NCBI RefSeq assembly: GCF_017876495.1
Contig: NZ_JAGIOB010000001.1
Location: 1,798,001-1,862,000 of the forward strand
From: Microlunatus capsulatus
Lineage (GTDB): Bacteria; Actinomycetota; Actinomycetes; Propionibacteriales; Propionibacteriaceae
Reading direction: 5' to 3'
DNA length: 64,000 nt
In this document: piece by piece, positions 52,600 through 60,968 of the stretch
Layout: every line of letters begins with the position of its first letter
How positions within the stretch are numbered: position 1 is the stretch's first letter
Notes under the pieces: model-generated
Databases searched by the model: none
Seen by the model: the letters and a program-made list of their open reading frames with translations, nothing else
Told to the model about the DNA's origin: nothing
Translations under genes and position numbers: made by a program

Positions 52600-54446
52600 G
52601 CGGGGACGGCCCGGCGGACGTGGTCGCGGCGCGCAGCGGCGGCCCGACGACCGACCTGGCGCACGGGCGCTGGACCCTGCAGGTGCACGGCGACGAGGTC
52701 GCCGACGTCCGCGTCGACGGCGTCCTGCTGCTCCGAGCCGTCCGGCCCGTGGTGCGGGACGCGGACTGGGGCACCGTGCCGGTCCGGGTGGTGGACGGGT
52801 CCCCGGGCGGCGGCCCTTCGACGGGCTCAGGGAGCGGGGGGTCGGGCTCAGGGAGCGGGGGGTCGGGCTCAGGGAGCGGGGGCTCCGGCTCGGGGAGCGG
52901 GGACGGCGGGGTGGTGCTGCGGCGGTCGCTGCGGTTCGAGGCCGCGGGGGTCGACTACGCCGGCGACCTCACCGTGACGCTGGAGGAGGACTCGCTGGTG
53001 GTCGACTTCGCCGGCGAGGCCCGCTCGGCCTTCCGGCGCAACCGGGTCGGGCTCGTCGTGCTGCACCCGGCCACCGACGCCGGCGCGGCCGTCCGGGTCC
53101 GGCACACCGACGGCGGGGTCGAGGAGGGCCGGTGGCCGGAGGCGATCAGCCCGCACCAGCCCTTCGCCGACGTCGTCGGGTTCGACTGGACGACGGGCGG
53201 GCTCGCCGCGCGGCTGGACCTCGAAGGCGACGTCTTCGAGACCGAGGACCAGCGCAACTGGACCGACGCGTCCTTCAAGACCTACTCGACGCCGCTGGCC
53301 CTGCCCTTCCCCGTGCCGCTGGCCGTCGGGGACCGGGTGCACCAGCGCGTGCGGCTGGCCGTCGCCGGGCGGGCGTCCGCACCCGCCCCGACCTCCGGGC
53401 CCGACGTCGTGCGCGTCGGGGACCTCACCGGCGCGAGCCTCCCCCCGCTGGGGCTCGGCGCCGCCCTGCACCCGCCGCCCGCCGAACCCCTCGCGGCGCC
53501 CGGGTTCGACGCGGTGCTGGTCGAGCTGACCGGGCCGGAGGCCGGCTGGCCGGCACGGCTGGCCGAGGCGGCCCGGCAGGCCGAGGCCTTGGACGCCAGG
53601 CTCGACGTGCGCCTGGTCACCGACGACGCCGACGCCGTCCGCCGCGCCGTCCGCTCGCTGGCCGGGACGCCGGTCCTGCGGCTGGGGGCCTTCGACGCCA
53701 CCGGCCACGTGAGCACCGCGCCGCTGTGGGCGGCGCTGCGTGACGAGGCCGAGCGGCAGGGGCTGGCCGCCGTCCTGGTCGGCGGCACCCGGGCCCACTT
53801 CACCGAGCTGAACCGGCGGCAGGCCGACCTGCCGGCCGACGCCCCGGCCCTCACCTTCAGCCTCACGCCGCAGATGCACGCGACCGAGGTGCCGCACGTC
53901 GTCGACAGCCTCGCCACCCAGCGGACGGTGGTCGAGAACGCGGTCCGGATCGCGGCCGGGCGGCCGCTGCACGTCGGGCCCGTCACGCTGGCCCGCCGCT
54001 TCAACGCCGTGGCCACCGGCCCGCGACCCGACCCGCCCACCGAGGCGGCGCGCGCCGTCGACCCGCTGCTGGACACCGCGCTGGCCGCGGCCTGGACGCT
54101 CGCCAGCGTCGCCGCGCTGGCCGTGCCCAGCGTCGCGAGCCTCAGCTACCTGGAGACCACCGGGCCCCGCGGCCTGGTCGACGACGACGGCCGCCCCCGC
54201 CCGGTGGCCGCGGTGCTCACCCGGCTGGCTGGCCTGCGCGGCGGTTCGCTCCGCGCAGTGGCGGTCCCCGACGGGCTCGCGGTCCTGGCCCTCGACGACA
54301 CCGGATCGGAAGGCGGTGGTGGCACCGTCGTCCTGCTGGCCAACCTCACCACCGGGCCCCGCACCGTCACGGTGCAGCGCTCCGGCGGCGCCGACGTGGC
54401 CGTCACGCTGCCGGGCTGGGGCACCGCGGAGGTCCGGCTCGGCTGA
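52596..54446 (+). CDS. apnL: D-apionolactonase-like protein (ApnL) with an inserted Gly/Ser linker
   Basis: The protein has 616 residues from a GTG overlapping the gntR stop. It carries stretches I associate with the ApnL family: RPVVRDADWGTVPV, GVEEGRWPEAISPHQPFADV and the signature GDVFETEDQRNWTDASFKTY. A later barrel-like half has VLVELTGPEAGWP and FSLTPQMHATEVPHVVDSL, and a beta domain ends the protein. ApnL hydrolyses D-apionolactone to D-apionate, the substrate of ApnO. Around residues 70-105 lies an almost pure Gly/Ser run encoded by a DNA tandem repeat that interrupts the N-terminal domain between GSP and VVLRRSLRF; the family does not normally have this, to my knowledge. Confidence 0.8.
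   Translation: MSGDGPADVVAARSGGPTTDLAHGRWTLQVHGDEVADVRVDGVLLLRAVRPVVRDADWGTVPVRVVDGSPGGGPSTGSGSGGSGSGSGGSGSGSGGSGSGSGDGGVVLRRSLRFEAAGVDYAGDLTVTLEEDSLVVDFAGEARSAFRRNRVGLVVLHPATDAGAAVRVRHTDGGVEEGRWPEAISPHQPFADVVGFDWTTGGLAARLDLEGDVFETEDQRNWTDASFKTYSTPLALPFPVPLAVGDRVHQRVRLAVAGRASAPAPTSGPDVVRVGDLTGASLPPLGLGAALHPPPAEPLAAPGFDAVLVELTGPEAGWPARLAEAARQAEALDARLDVRLVTDDADAVRRAVRSLAGTPVLRLGAFDATGHVSTAPLWAALRDEAERQGLAAVLVGGTRAHFTELNRRQADLPADAPALTFSLTPQMHATEVPHVVDSLATQRTVVENAVRIAAGRPLHVGPVTLARRFNAVATGPRPDPPTEAARAVDPLLDTALAAAWTLASVAALAVPSVASLSYLETTGPRGLVDDDGRPRPVAAVLTRLAGLRGGSLRAVAVPDGLAVLALDDTGSEGGGGTVVLLANLTTGPRTVTVQRSGGADVAVTLPGWGTAEVRLG
52812..52906 (+). repeat. Dispersed repeat expanded into a tandem array inside apnL
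   Basis: CCCTTCGACGGGCTCAGG starts the element. Its right part, a 21-base unit (GGGCTCAGGGAGCGGGG plus four bases), is then repeated: units 1 and 2 (52823-52843, 52844-52864) are identical, unit 3 (to 52885) has one change and unit 4 (to 52906) is diverged. All stay in frame and encode GSGSGGS repeats. Confidence 0.88.
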
Positions 54447-54457
54447 CCGCCGCGGGC

Positions 54458-55492
54458 TCAGGCGCGGAGGACGACCTTGACGTGCGCGCCCGAGGCGGAG
54501 GCGGCGAAGGCGGCCGCGACGTCGTCGAGCGGGAACTCCGCCGTCACCAGGTCGGCGGCCCGGACCTCGCCGGCCGCCACCATCGCCGTCGCCACCGCGA
54601 TGTCCTCGGCGAGGTAGGTGGCGCTGCCCTGCAGCCGCACCTGCTGGTCCTGGATGAGCGCGAGCGGCACGGCCACGTCGCCGGCGGGCACGCCGACGAC
54701 CACCACGGTGCCGGCCTTGAGCGCCATCCCGACCGCCTGCGGGACGGTGAACCGGTTGGCGACGCAGTCGAAGACGGCGTCGGCCGACTCCCCCAGCGCC
54801 GACCGCACCTGCGCCACCACGTCGTCGGCGCGGGCGTCCACCACCGCGTCGGCCCCCAGCCGCAGCGCCAGCTCGCGCTTGGCGGGCAGCGGGTCGGTCA
54901 TCACCACGGCCCGGGCGCCGGCCCGGCGGACCGCCGCCAGGGTCAGCAGGCCGATGGTGCCGCAGCCGAGCACGGCGACGGCCGCCCCGGTGAGGTCGCC
55001 GGCCAGCCGGACCGCGTGCACCGGGGAGGACAGCGGCTCGACCAGCGTGGCATCGAGGTCGCCGATCGTGTCCGGGATCCGGTGCAGCCGGTCGGCGGGG
55101 GCGGTGAACCAGTCGGCCATCGCCCCCTGCTCCCAGCCGCAGCCGAAGAACCGGAGGTTCTCGCAGAGGTTGCTCCGGCCGGTCCGGCACATCTTGCAGG
55201 CCCCGCAGGGCAGCGTCGGCTCCAGCGTCACCCGGTCGCCCGGAGCGAGGTCGCCGGCGTCGTGGCCGAGGGCCGTGACCACGCCCACGACCTCGTGGCC
55301 GGGCCGGTACGGCAGCGGCACGAACGGGTGGTGCCCGGCGGCGGCGTGGGTGTCGGACCCGCAGACCCCGGCGAGCACCGTCCGCACGAGCACCTCGCCC
55401 GCGCCGGGACGGGGAACCTCGGCCGCGACGACCTCGATGCGGCCGGGGCTGACGACGACGCGGCGCATCGGGCTGGTGGGGGTGCTGGTCAC
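54458..55492 (-). CDS. Zinc-binding medium-chain alcohol dehydrogenase
   Basis: The protein has 344 residues from a GTG at 55490-55492 with a GGAGGAACC ribosome-binding site. Catalytic-zinc ligands lie in AGVCGSDTHAAAGHH and RPGHEVVG, structural-zinc cysteines in CGACKMCRTGRSNLC, and the Rossmann motif is VLGCGTIGLLTL followed by an acidic TDPLP, so NAD is likely. The enzyme resembles sorbitol/L-idonate/threonine-type dehydrogenases acting on polyols or sugar acids. It is the last gene downstream of the GH127 glycosidase and its ABC importer, and probably oxidises the released sugar. The exact substrate is unknown. It is convergent with apnL at an 11-base gap. Confidence 0.88.
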   Translation of the reverse strand: MTSTPTSPMRRVVVSPGRIEVVAAEVPRPGAGEVLVRTVLAGVCGSDTHAAAGHHPFVPLPYRPGHEVVGVVTALGHDAGDLAPGDRVTLEPTLPCGACKMCRTGRSNLCENLRFFGCGWEQGAMADWFTAPADRLHRIPDTIGDLDATLVEPLSSPVHAVRLAGDLTGAAVAVLGCGTIGLLTLAAVRRAGARAVVMTDPLPAKRELALRLGADAVVDARADDVVAQVRSALGESADAVFDCVANRFTVPQAVGMALKAGTVVVVGVPAGDVAVPLALIQDQQVRLQGSATYLAEDIAVATAMVAAGEVRAADLVTAEFPLDDVAAAFAASASGAHVKVVLRA

Positions 55493-55572
55493 GGTTCCTC
55501 CGCGGTCGACGACGGCGGCGGCCACCGCCCGGGCGAGCCTAGCCAGGCCCGTCCGGGCGGTGCGCCCGCGCC

Positions 55573-57513
55573 TCAGGCGGTGGGCACCCAGACCCGCATC
55601 GCGCCCTCGGCCCGGTTGCCCCAGGCGAAGTAGGGCACGGCGCTGAGCGTGGCCGACTCCCGCGCGTCGGCGGCGACGGCGGCCGCGCTGCCGTAGGGCC
55701 ACCAGCCGGGCGCCGGCCGGCCGCGGACCGCTCCGGCGGCCCGGACCCGCACGACGGGGCCCAGCTCGCCGTCCTCGGCCGCGCTCTCCAGCGGCTGGTC
55801 GGGCCGCAGCACGAGGTCGTCGAGCCGGTGGCCGTCGTGGTCGACGCCCTCGAGGCAGTAGACGAGCGGGCCGCGCTCGACCGCGACGCTGCCGCGGTCC
55901 ACGTCCAGCCGCGGGTCGGCCGCGGTCAGCCGGGGCTCGAGCGGCAGGTGCAGCACCACCTCGTCGCCGGCGGCCCAGGTCCGCTCGAGCCGCCACCAGC
56001 CCTCAGCCGGGGAGCCCTCGACCGGCTGCCCGTTGACGGCGACGGTGGCGCCCCCGGCCCAGCCCGGCACCCGCAGGGCCAGGGCCCAGGGGCCGTCGGG
56101 GCCGTCCTCGACGCGGACCCGGACGGCGCCGTCCCAGGGGTAGTCGGTGCTCACCGACAGCCGGGCCTCGCCGCCCGCCACCGCGGCGGCGAACGTGCCG
56201 GTCATGTACTGGTGCAGGGCGAGCGAGCGCTCGTCGGACAGCAGCACGTAGTGCTCCAGCGAGCCGAGCAGGCGCATGACGTTGGGCGGGCAGCAGGCGC
56301 AGCGGAACCACGGCACCCGGACGTAGTCACCGTCGTCCCCGCTCGAGACGTGGCCGTCGCGGACCTGCAGCGGGTTGGCGTAGATGTAGCGCTCGCCGTC
56401 CAGCGACAGCCCGGCGAGGAAGCCGTTGTAGAGGGTGCGCTCCAGCAGGTCCGCGTACTTCGCCTCCCCGGTGACCATCAGCAGCCGCCAGCTGAGGTGG
56501 ATGGAGGCGATGGCGGCGCAGGTCTCGCAGTAGCTGCGCTCGTTGGGCAGCTCGTAGGGGTCGCCGAAGGCCTCGTCGCGGTGGTGCGCGCCGACCCCGC
56601 CGGTCAGGTAGGTCTTCGTCGCCACCATCTCGCTCCAGATCCGCTCGACGGCGGCGAGCAGGCTGGCGTCGCCGGTCTCGGCGTAGACGTCGACCACCCC
56701 GGCCAGCAGGTAGAGCTGGCGCACCGCGTGCCCCTCGGCCGACGGCGCCTCGCGGACGGGCAGGTGGTCCTGCCAGTAGTGCCGGCCGAACTTGTCGTCG
56801 CCCAGCAGGCCGTGGCCGCGCCGGTCGACGAAGTAGACCGCGAGGTCGAGGTAGGAGCGCTCACCGGTCTCCCGGTAGAGCTCGACCAGCGCCGTCTCGA
56901 TCTCGGGGTGGCCGCAGACGCCGTCCACCTGCCCGGCACCGGTGCCGAAGGCGCGGACGGCGAGGTCGGCGACCCGGCGGGCGATGCCCAGCAGCTGCTC
57001 GTCGCCCGTGCTGCGGTGCAGGGCGACGGCCGCCTGGATGAGGTGGCCGGCGCAGTAGAGCTCGTGGCCCCACGGCAGCTGGACGAAGCGCTCGCCGGGG
57101 AAGCGGACCTGGAAGTGGGAGTTGAGGTAGCCGTCCTCCTGCTGGACCGCCGTGAGCAGCTCGGTGCTCTCGGCGACGCGGCGCAGCAGCTCCTCGGCCG
57201 GTGCCTGGGCCAGGTCGGGGTCGTCGAGCGTCCAGGCCACGCCCTCCAGCCACTTGTAGAGGTCGGAGTCGAGGAAGGGCAGGTCGTTGACGTAGTCACC
57301 GGTCACCCGCGCGGCGGCCAGCTCGAGGTTGTGGAAGTTCCCGGCCTCGTGCAGCCGGTCCCAGCCCTGGGGGACGCAGACGTCGCGGTTGACCGCGCGA
57401 CGTCCCGCCCAGAGGCCCCCGGTGATCCGGGCCTGCGTCGCGGGGCGCAGCGCGACGACGCTGGAGCTGGTCAGGCGGATCGGGCCCGCGCTGGCGCGGC
57501 CGGTCTCGGTCAT
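55573..57513 (-). CDS. GH127 family glycoside hydrolase (beta-L-arabinofuranosidase-like)
   Basis: The protein has 646 residues, normal for GH127. An (alpha/alpha)6-type catalytic domain carries NFHNLELAAARVTGDYV, QEDGYLNSHF, WGHELYCAGHLIQAAVA and NERSYCETCAAIAS. Then comes the WFRCACCPPNVMRLLGSL stretch, whose Cys residues together with the Cys/Glu of YCETC form the zinc-thiolate active site known for this family. A C-terminal beta domain follows (GSVAVERGPLVYCLEG). There is no signal peptide, so it acts inside the cell on imported oligosaccharides. Known GH127 activities include beta-L-arabinofuranosidase and, in rhamnogalacturonan-II breakdown, an aceric-acid hydrolase. The substrate here is open. 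It lies downstream of the two permease genes in one operon. Confidence 0.92.
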   Translation of the reverse strand: MTETGRASAGPIRLTSSSVVALRPATQARITGGLWAGRRAVNRDVCVPQGWDRLHEAGNFHNLELAAARVTGDYVNDLPFLDSDLYKWLEGVAWTLDDPDLAQAPAEELLRRVAESTELLTAVQQEDGYLNSHFQVRFPGERFVQLPWGHELYCAGHLIQAAVALHRSTGDEQLLGIARRVADLAVRAFGTGAGQVDGVCGHPEIETALVELYRETGERSYLDLAVYFVDRRGHGLLGDDKFGRHYWQDHLPVREAPSAEGHAVRQLYLLAGVVDVYAETGDASLLAAVERIWSEMVATKTYLTGGVGAHHRDEAFGDPYELPNERSYCETCAAIASIHLSWRLLMVTGEAKYADLLERTLYNGFLAGLSLDGERYIYANPLQVRDGHVSSGDDGDYVRVPWFRCACCPPNVMRLLGSLEHYVLLSDERSLALHQYMTGTFAAAVAGGEARLSVSTDYPWDGAVRVRVEDGPDGPWALALRVPGWAGGATVAVNGQPVEGSPAEGWWRLERTWAAGDEVVLHLPLEPRLTAADPRLDVDRGSVAVERGPLVYCLEGVDHDGHRLDDLVLRPDQPLESAAEDGELGPVVRVRAAGAVRGRPAPGWWPYGSAAAVAADARESATLSAVPYFAWGNRAEGAMRVWVPTA

Positions 57514-57587
57514 GGAGGTCCTCTCGGGAACGGGGTGGGGGTCAGGGGTGGAGCGGTCGTGCACGGGTGGGGCGGTCGGGCTGCTCG

Positions 57588-58445
57588 TCACTTGAGCGCC
57601 CCGCTCAGCATCCCGCTGACGTAGTAGCGCTGGAGCAGCACGTAGACCACGATGCACGGGATGATCGTCAGGGCGACGCCGGCCTGCAGCGAGCCCCAGT
57701 TGACGGTGCCGAACTGGCCGCTGGAGACCAGCGTGAGGGTCACCGGCAGGGTGAACTTGTCCTGCTCGGTGATGAGGATGAGGGCGGCGAAGAACTCGTT
57801 CCAGGTGGCGAAGAACGTCAGCAGCGCCGTGGTGATCACCCCGGGCATGACGACCGGCAGCAGCACGCTGCGGATCGCGCCGAGGATGCCGCAGCCGTCC
57901 ACCAGCGCCGCCTCCTCCAGGCTCGCCGGCAGCGCGGCGAAGGAGTTGCGCATGATGAACAGCCCGAACGGCAGGTTGAAGGTGATGTAGACGATCGCCA
58001 GCCCCAGCAGAGAGTTGTTGAGGTGCAGCACCTGCATCACCTTGAACAGGGGGGTGATCACCGCCTGGAACGGGATCATGAACGTCGCCAGGGCCAGGAA
58101 GAACAGGATGCCGCTGCCGGGGAACCGGGCCCGCGCGAAGGCGTAGCCGGCCAGCGTGCTGAGCACGACGGTGCCGGCCGTCGCCCCCAGGGTCACGACG
58201 ACGCTGTTGAGGACGTTGCCGAACACGTTGAGGCCCTGCACGCTGGCCAACCGCCGGAAACTGGCCAGGCTGAGCTCGTGCGGGAACAGCGTCGGCGGGA
58301 TGAGCCCGGCCTCGGTCGGGCCCTTGAAGGCCATCGAGAGCATCACGTAGAGCGGGTACAGGAACACCACGGTGAGGGCCAGGCAGATGACCCACCAGGC
58401 GATCCGGGGCACGGTGGAACGGACGTCGCCGATGATCGTGCGCAC
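57588..58445 (-). CDS. Carbohydrate ABC transporter permease (MalG type)
   Basis: The protein has 285 residues from a GTG with a GGAGAC ribosome-binding site. It has six membrane segments and the cytoplasmic EAA loop EEAALVDGCGILGAIRSVLLP, which contacts the ATPase. LTFFATWNEFFAALILI and the C-terminal QRYYVSGMLSGALK are typical MalG endings. It is the second permease of a CUT1-class importer whose ATPase is not encoded here; such systems often share a MsiK-like ATPase in actinobacteria. It lies 17 bases after the first permease. Confidence 0.95.
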   Translation of the reverse strand: MRTIIGDVRSTVPRIAWWVICLALTVVFLYPLYVMLSMAFKGPTEAGLIPPTLFPHELSLASFRRLASVQGLNVFGNVLNSVVVTLGATAGTVVLSTLAGYAFARARFPGSGILFFLALATFMIPFQAVITPLFKVMQVLHLNNSLLGLAIVYITFNLPFGLFIMRNSFAALPASLEEAALVDGCGILGAIRSVLLPVVMPGVITTALLTFFATWNEFFAALILITEQDKFTLPVTLTLVSSGQFGTVNWGSLQAGVALTIIPCIVVYVLLQRYYVSGMLSGALK

Positions 58446-58462
58446 GCGTCGTCTCCTCTCTC

Positions 58463-59419
58463 TCAGTTGTGGTCGGTGCCGCGGAGCAGGAGCATCTGCA
58501 CCGCGCTGACCGCGGCGAGGATGACCATCAGCAGCACCGAGAGGGCGGCGCCGTAGCCGAGCCGGAAGCTGGTGAAGCTGATCCGGTAGACCTGGTAGAC
58601 GGCCGTGATGGTGGAGTTCGAGGGCCCGCCGCCGGTCATGATGAAGAACTGGTCGAAGGCGAGCAGGGAGCCTGCGACCGAGAAGACCAGCACCAGGGCC
58701 AGGGTCGGCCGGAGCAGCGGCAGGGTGATCCAGCGGAACAGCTGCCAGCCGCCGGCGCCGTCGATCCGGGCCGCCTCGACGACCTCGTCGGGGATGGACT
58801 GCAGGCCCGAGAGCAGCAGCAGCATCTGCAGCCCGACGACTTTCCAGGTGACCATGGCGATGACCAGCGCCAGCGCCGTCGTGACGTCGGCGAACAGGTT
58901 GTCCGAGGCGTCGACGAGGCCGGCGCGGCGCAGCAGGTCGAAGAGCGGGCCGATCTGGGACTGGCCCAGGTAGAGCCACAGGAACGAGCCGGACGCCAGG
59001 CCGATGCAGACGGGCATGAAGAAGACCGACTGGAAGAACCGCGCCCCGCGGACGGGACGGCGGACCAGCAGGGCCAGGAACAACCCGAGCACGAGCAGCA
59101 CCGGGGTGATCACGACGGTGTAGAGCAGCGTGAACCGCAGCGCCCGCAGGAAGTTCTCGTCGCCGACCGCCCGGCTGTAGTTGTCGAGCCCGACGAAGCG
59201 GGCCCGGCCCATCAGCGGCCAGTTGTGCAGCGACATCCAGAAGGTCAGCACCAGCGGGACGAGGAAGAACACCGTCACGAGCACCAGGGCCGGGGCGGCG
59301 AGGGCCAGCCCCAGCAGGGCGCGGCGGCGGGACGCGCTGCGGCGGCGGCCGCGACCGGTGCGGGGGGCCGGGGGCGAGCCGGGCGGCCGCAGGGCGCGGC
59401 CGGGAGCCAGGGAGGTCAT
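58463..59419 (-). CDS. Carbohydrate ABC transporter permease (MalF type)
   Basis: The protein has 318 residues with a basic Arg/Pro-rich cytoplasmic N-terminus, six membrane segments and the EAA motif EVVEAARIDGAGGWQLFRWITLP. The FFLVPLVLTFWMSLHNW entry and FDQFFIMTGGGPSNSTITAVY are typical of MalF-like proteins. It forms the heterodimeric channel with the next gene product. A strong hairpin precedes it, between it and the binding-protein gene, and probably lowers permease expression relative to the binding protein. Confidence 0.95.
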   Translation of the reverse strand: MTSLAPGRALRPPGSPPAPRTGRGRRRSASRRRALLGLALAAPALVLVTVFFLVPLVLTFWMSLHNWPLMGRARFVGLDNYSRAVGDENFLRALRFTLLYTVVITPVLLVLGLFLALLVRRPVRGARFFQSVFFMPVCIGLASGSFLWLYLGQSQIGPLFDLLRRAGLVDASDNLFADVTTALALVIAMVTWKVVGLQMLLLLSGLQSIPDEVVEAARIDGAGGWQLFRWITLPLLRPTLALVLVFSVAGSLLAFDQFFIMTGGGPSNSTITAVYQVYRISFTSFRLGYGAALSVLLMVILAAVSAVQMLLLRGTDHN

Positions 59420-59458
59420 GAGGTTCTCCAGTCGACGGGGTGGAGGGCGGGACCGGCT

Positions 59459-59505
59459 CCCGTCCGGCCCGGCCGAGGGGAGGGAGCGAGGCCGGGCCGG
59501 ACGGG
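59459..59505 (-). terminator. Intra-operon hairpin between binding-protein and permease genes
   Basis: Two perfectly complementary 16-base arms (59459-59474 and 59490-59505, CCCGTCCGGCCCGGCC and its complement) flank a 15-base loop. Such hairpins commonly attenuate transcription or protect the upstream binding-protein mRNA. Confidence 0.75.
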
Positions 59506-59514
59506 GGCACCGGG

Positions 59515-60798
59515 TCAGCCGGCGTCGTCGATCAGGGCCTGCGCCGCCTGCTGGGCGGCGGCCTGGGCACCCGCGACGTCCCCGCCGAAGGTCGCGTCGT
59601 TGATCATCTTGATCCAGGGCCCGTTGTTGTCGTTGAAGATCGGGTTCTCCACCACGCTGTAGGGCGTCTTGCCGATCCCCATCAGCTCGCCGAAGACGGC
59701 GTACGGCTCGCCCTGGGGGGCGTAGATGCTGCCGACGAGGTCGGTGCGGACGGGCACGGACCCGTTGTGGGCCAGGAAGTCCTGGGCCTCCGCGTCGGTC
59801 ACCCACTTCACGAAGTCCTGCGCGCCGGCCGCGTTCTTGGTCCCGGACATCACCGAGATCACGTCGCCGCCGGCGAAGGAGCCGGTGCCGCCGTCCTGGC
59901 CGGGCAGCGGGGTCACCCCGAAGTTGATCTTCGCCTCCTCGACGGTCGGGATGGCGAAGGCGCCCAGCGGGGTCATGCCCAGCTTGCCGCTGGTGAACAG
60001 CGGGATCTGCTGGGTGCCCGCGTCGTTCTTCGCGGCACTGGGGATGGAGCCGTCGGTCCACATGTCGCGGTAGAGCTGGAGGGCGGCGGTGACCTGCGGG
60101 GAGTCCAGCGAGGCCTGCTTGCCGTCGGCGGAGAGGACGTCGCCGCCGCTGGCCCAGACGTGCGGCGTCAGCTCGAACACGTTGCAGCCGCCGCACGCCC
60201 CGGCGAAGGTGAAGCCGTAGTAGTCGTCGCCCAGCGCGCGGATCTTCTGCGCGGCCTCACGGATCTCGGCGTAGGTGGTCGGCGGCTTCTCGGGGTCCAG
60301 CCCGGCCTTCGTGAACAGGTCCTTGTTGTAGTACAGCGCCGAGGCCTCCGCGGTGAAGGGCAGCGCGTAGGTCTGGCCCTCCCAGGTGGAGAGCGCGCGG
60401 TGCGACGGGCTGAGCGCGTCCTTGTAGGGCAGCGCGTCGGCCAGCTCGGTGATGTCCTCGAGCGCGCCGACGGAGGCGAAGTAGGGCGCGTAGACGAGGT
60501 CGATGGAGGCCACGTCCGGGCCGCTGCCCGAGGACGCCGCCGTGCCGAGCTTCTGCACGAAGCTGGCGGCCGGGATCACCGTGACCTTGGCCTGGACCTC
60601 GTGGTTCTTGTTGTAGAGGTCGACGAGCTTGCTCATGAACACCTGCTGCGAGTCGCGCGCCCACACCGTGATGGTGCCCGTGGGCGCCGCGCCGTCGCCG
60701 GCGTCGCCACCGGTGTCGCCACCGCCGCCGCCGCACGCCGCGGCCACCATCGCCAGGCCGCTGAGCAGCGCCGCGACCTTCCACCTGGGGTTGTGCAT
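59515..60798 (-). CDS. Carbohydrate ABC transporter substrate-binding lipoprotein (MalE type)
   Basis: The protein has 427 residues with a lipoprotein signal (lipobox MVAAAC, then a Gly-rich linker). It has the family-1 binding-protein layout: ITVWARDSQQVFMSKLVDLYNK, PDVASIDLVYAPYFASVG, YALPFTAEASALYYNKDLF and AGAQDFVKWVTDAEAQDFL. It captures an oligosaccharide or glycoside for the two permeases that follow. It is the first gene of the operon, preceded by a promoter with a LacI-type operator. With GH127 and the zinc dehydrogenase downstream, a plant cell-wall oligosaccharide is a fair guess. Confidence 0.95.
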   Translation of the reverse strand: MHNPRWKVAALLSGLAMVAAACGGGGGDTGGDAGDGAAPTGTITVWARDSQQVFMSKLVDLYNKNHEVQAKVTVIPAASFVQKLGTAASSGSGPDVASIDLVYAPYFASVGALEDITELADALPYKDALSPSHRALSTWEGQTYALPFTAEASALYYNKDLFTKAGLDPEKPPTTYAEIREAAQKIRALGDDYYGFTFAGACGGCNVFELTPHVWASGGDVLSADGKQASLDSPQVTAALQLYRDMWTDGSIPSAAKNDAGTQQIPLFTSGKLGMTPLGAFAIPTVEEAKINFGVTPLPGQDGGTGSFAGGDVISVMSGTKNAAGAQDFVKWVTDAEAQDFLAHNGSVPVRTDLVGSIYAPQGEPYAVFGELMGIGKTPYSVVENPIFNDNNGPWIKMINDATFGGDVAGAQAAAQQAAQALIDDAG

Positions 60799-60845
60799 CG
60801 TCTTCCGGCTCCCTTGCCTCGTCGCGCCGAGCGGCGCGGAACATG

Positions 60846-60861
60846 CGGAAATGGTTTTCCG
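60846..60861. promoter_or_regulatory. LacI-type operator of the glycoside operon
   Basis: CGGAAA-TGGT-TTTCCG is a perfect 6+4+6 inverted repeat just downstream of the minus-strand -10 box, where a repressor would block transcription. The adjacent divergent lacI-type gene is the obvious candidate. Confidence 0.75.
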
Positions 60862-60867
60862 TGCCGG

Positions 60868-60897
60868 ATGCTAGTCTTCCGGTCTCGCTCGGGTCAA
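60868..60897 (-). promoter_or_regulatory. Promoter of the ABC importer-GH127 operon
   Basis: On the minus strand TTGACC (60892-60897), an 18-base spacer and TAGCAT (60868-60873) are followed by the operator and, about 70 bases downstream, the binding-protein ATG. Confidence 0.6.
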
Positions 60898-60968
60898 GGA
60901 GCGACAGCCCGGCCCCCCGGACCGCACGGTCGCCGCGGGGAGGCCGCCGAGGTCCGGAGGTCCACCCC

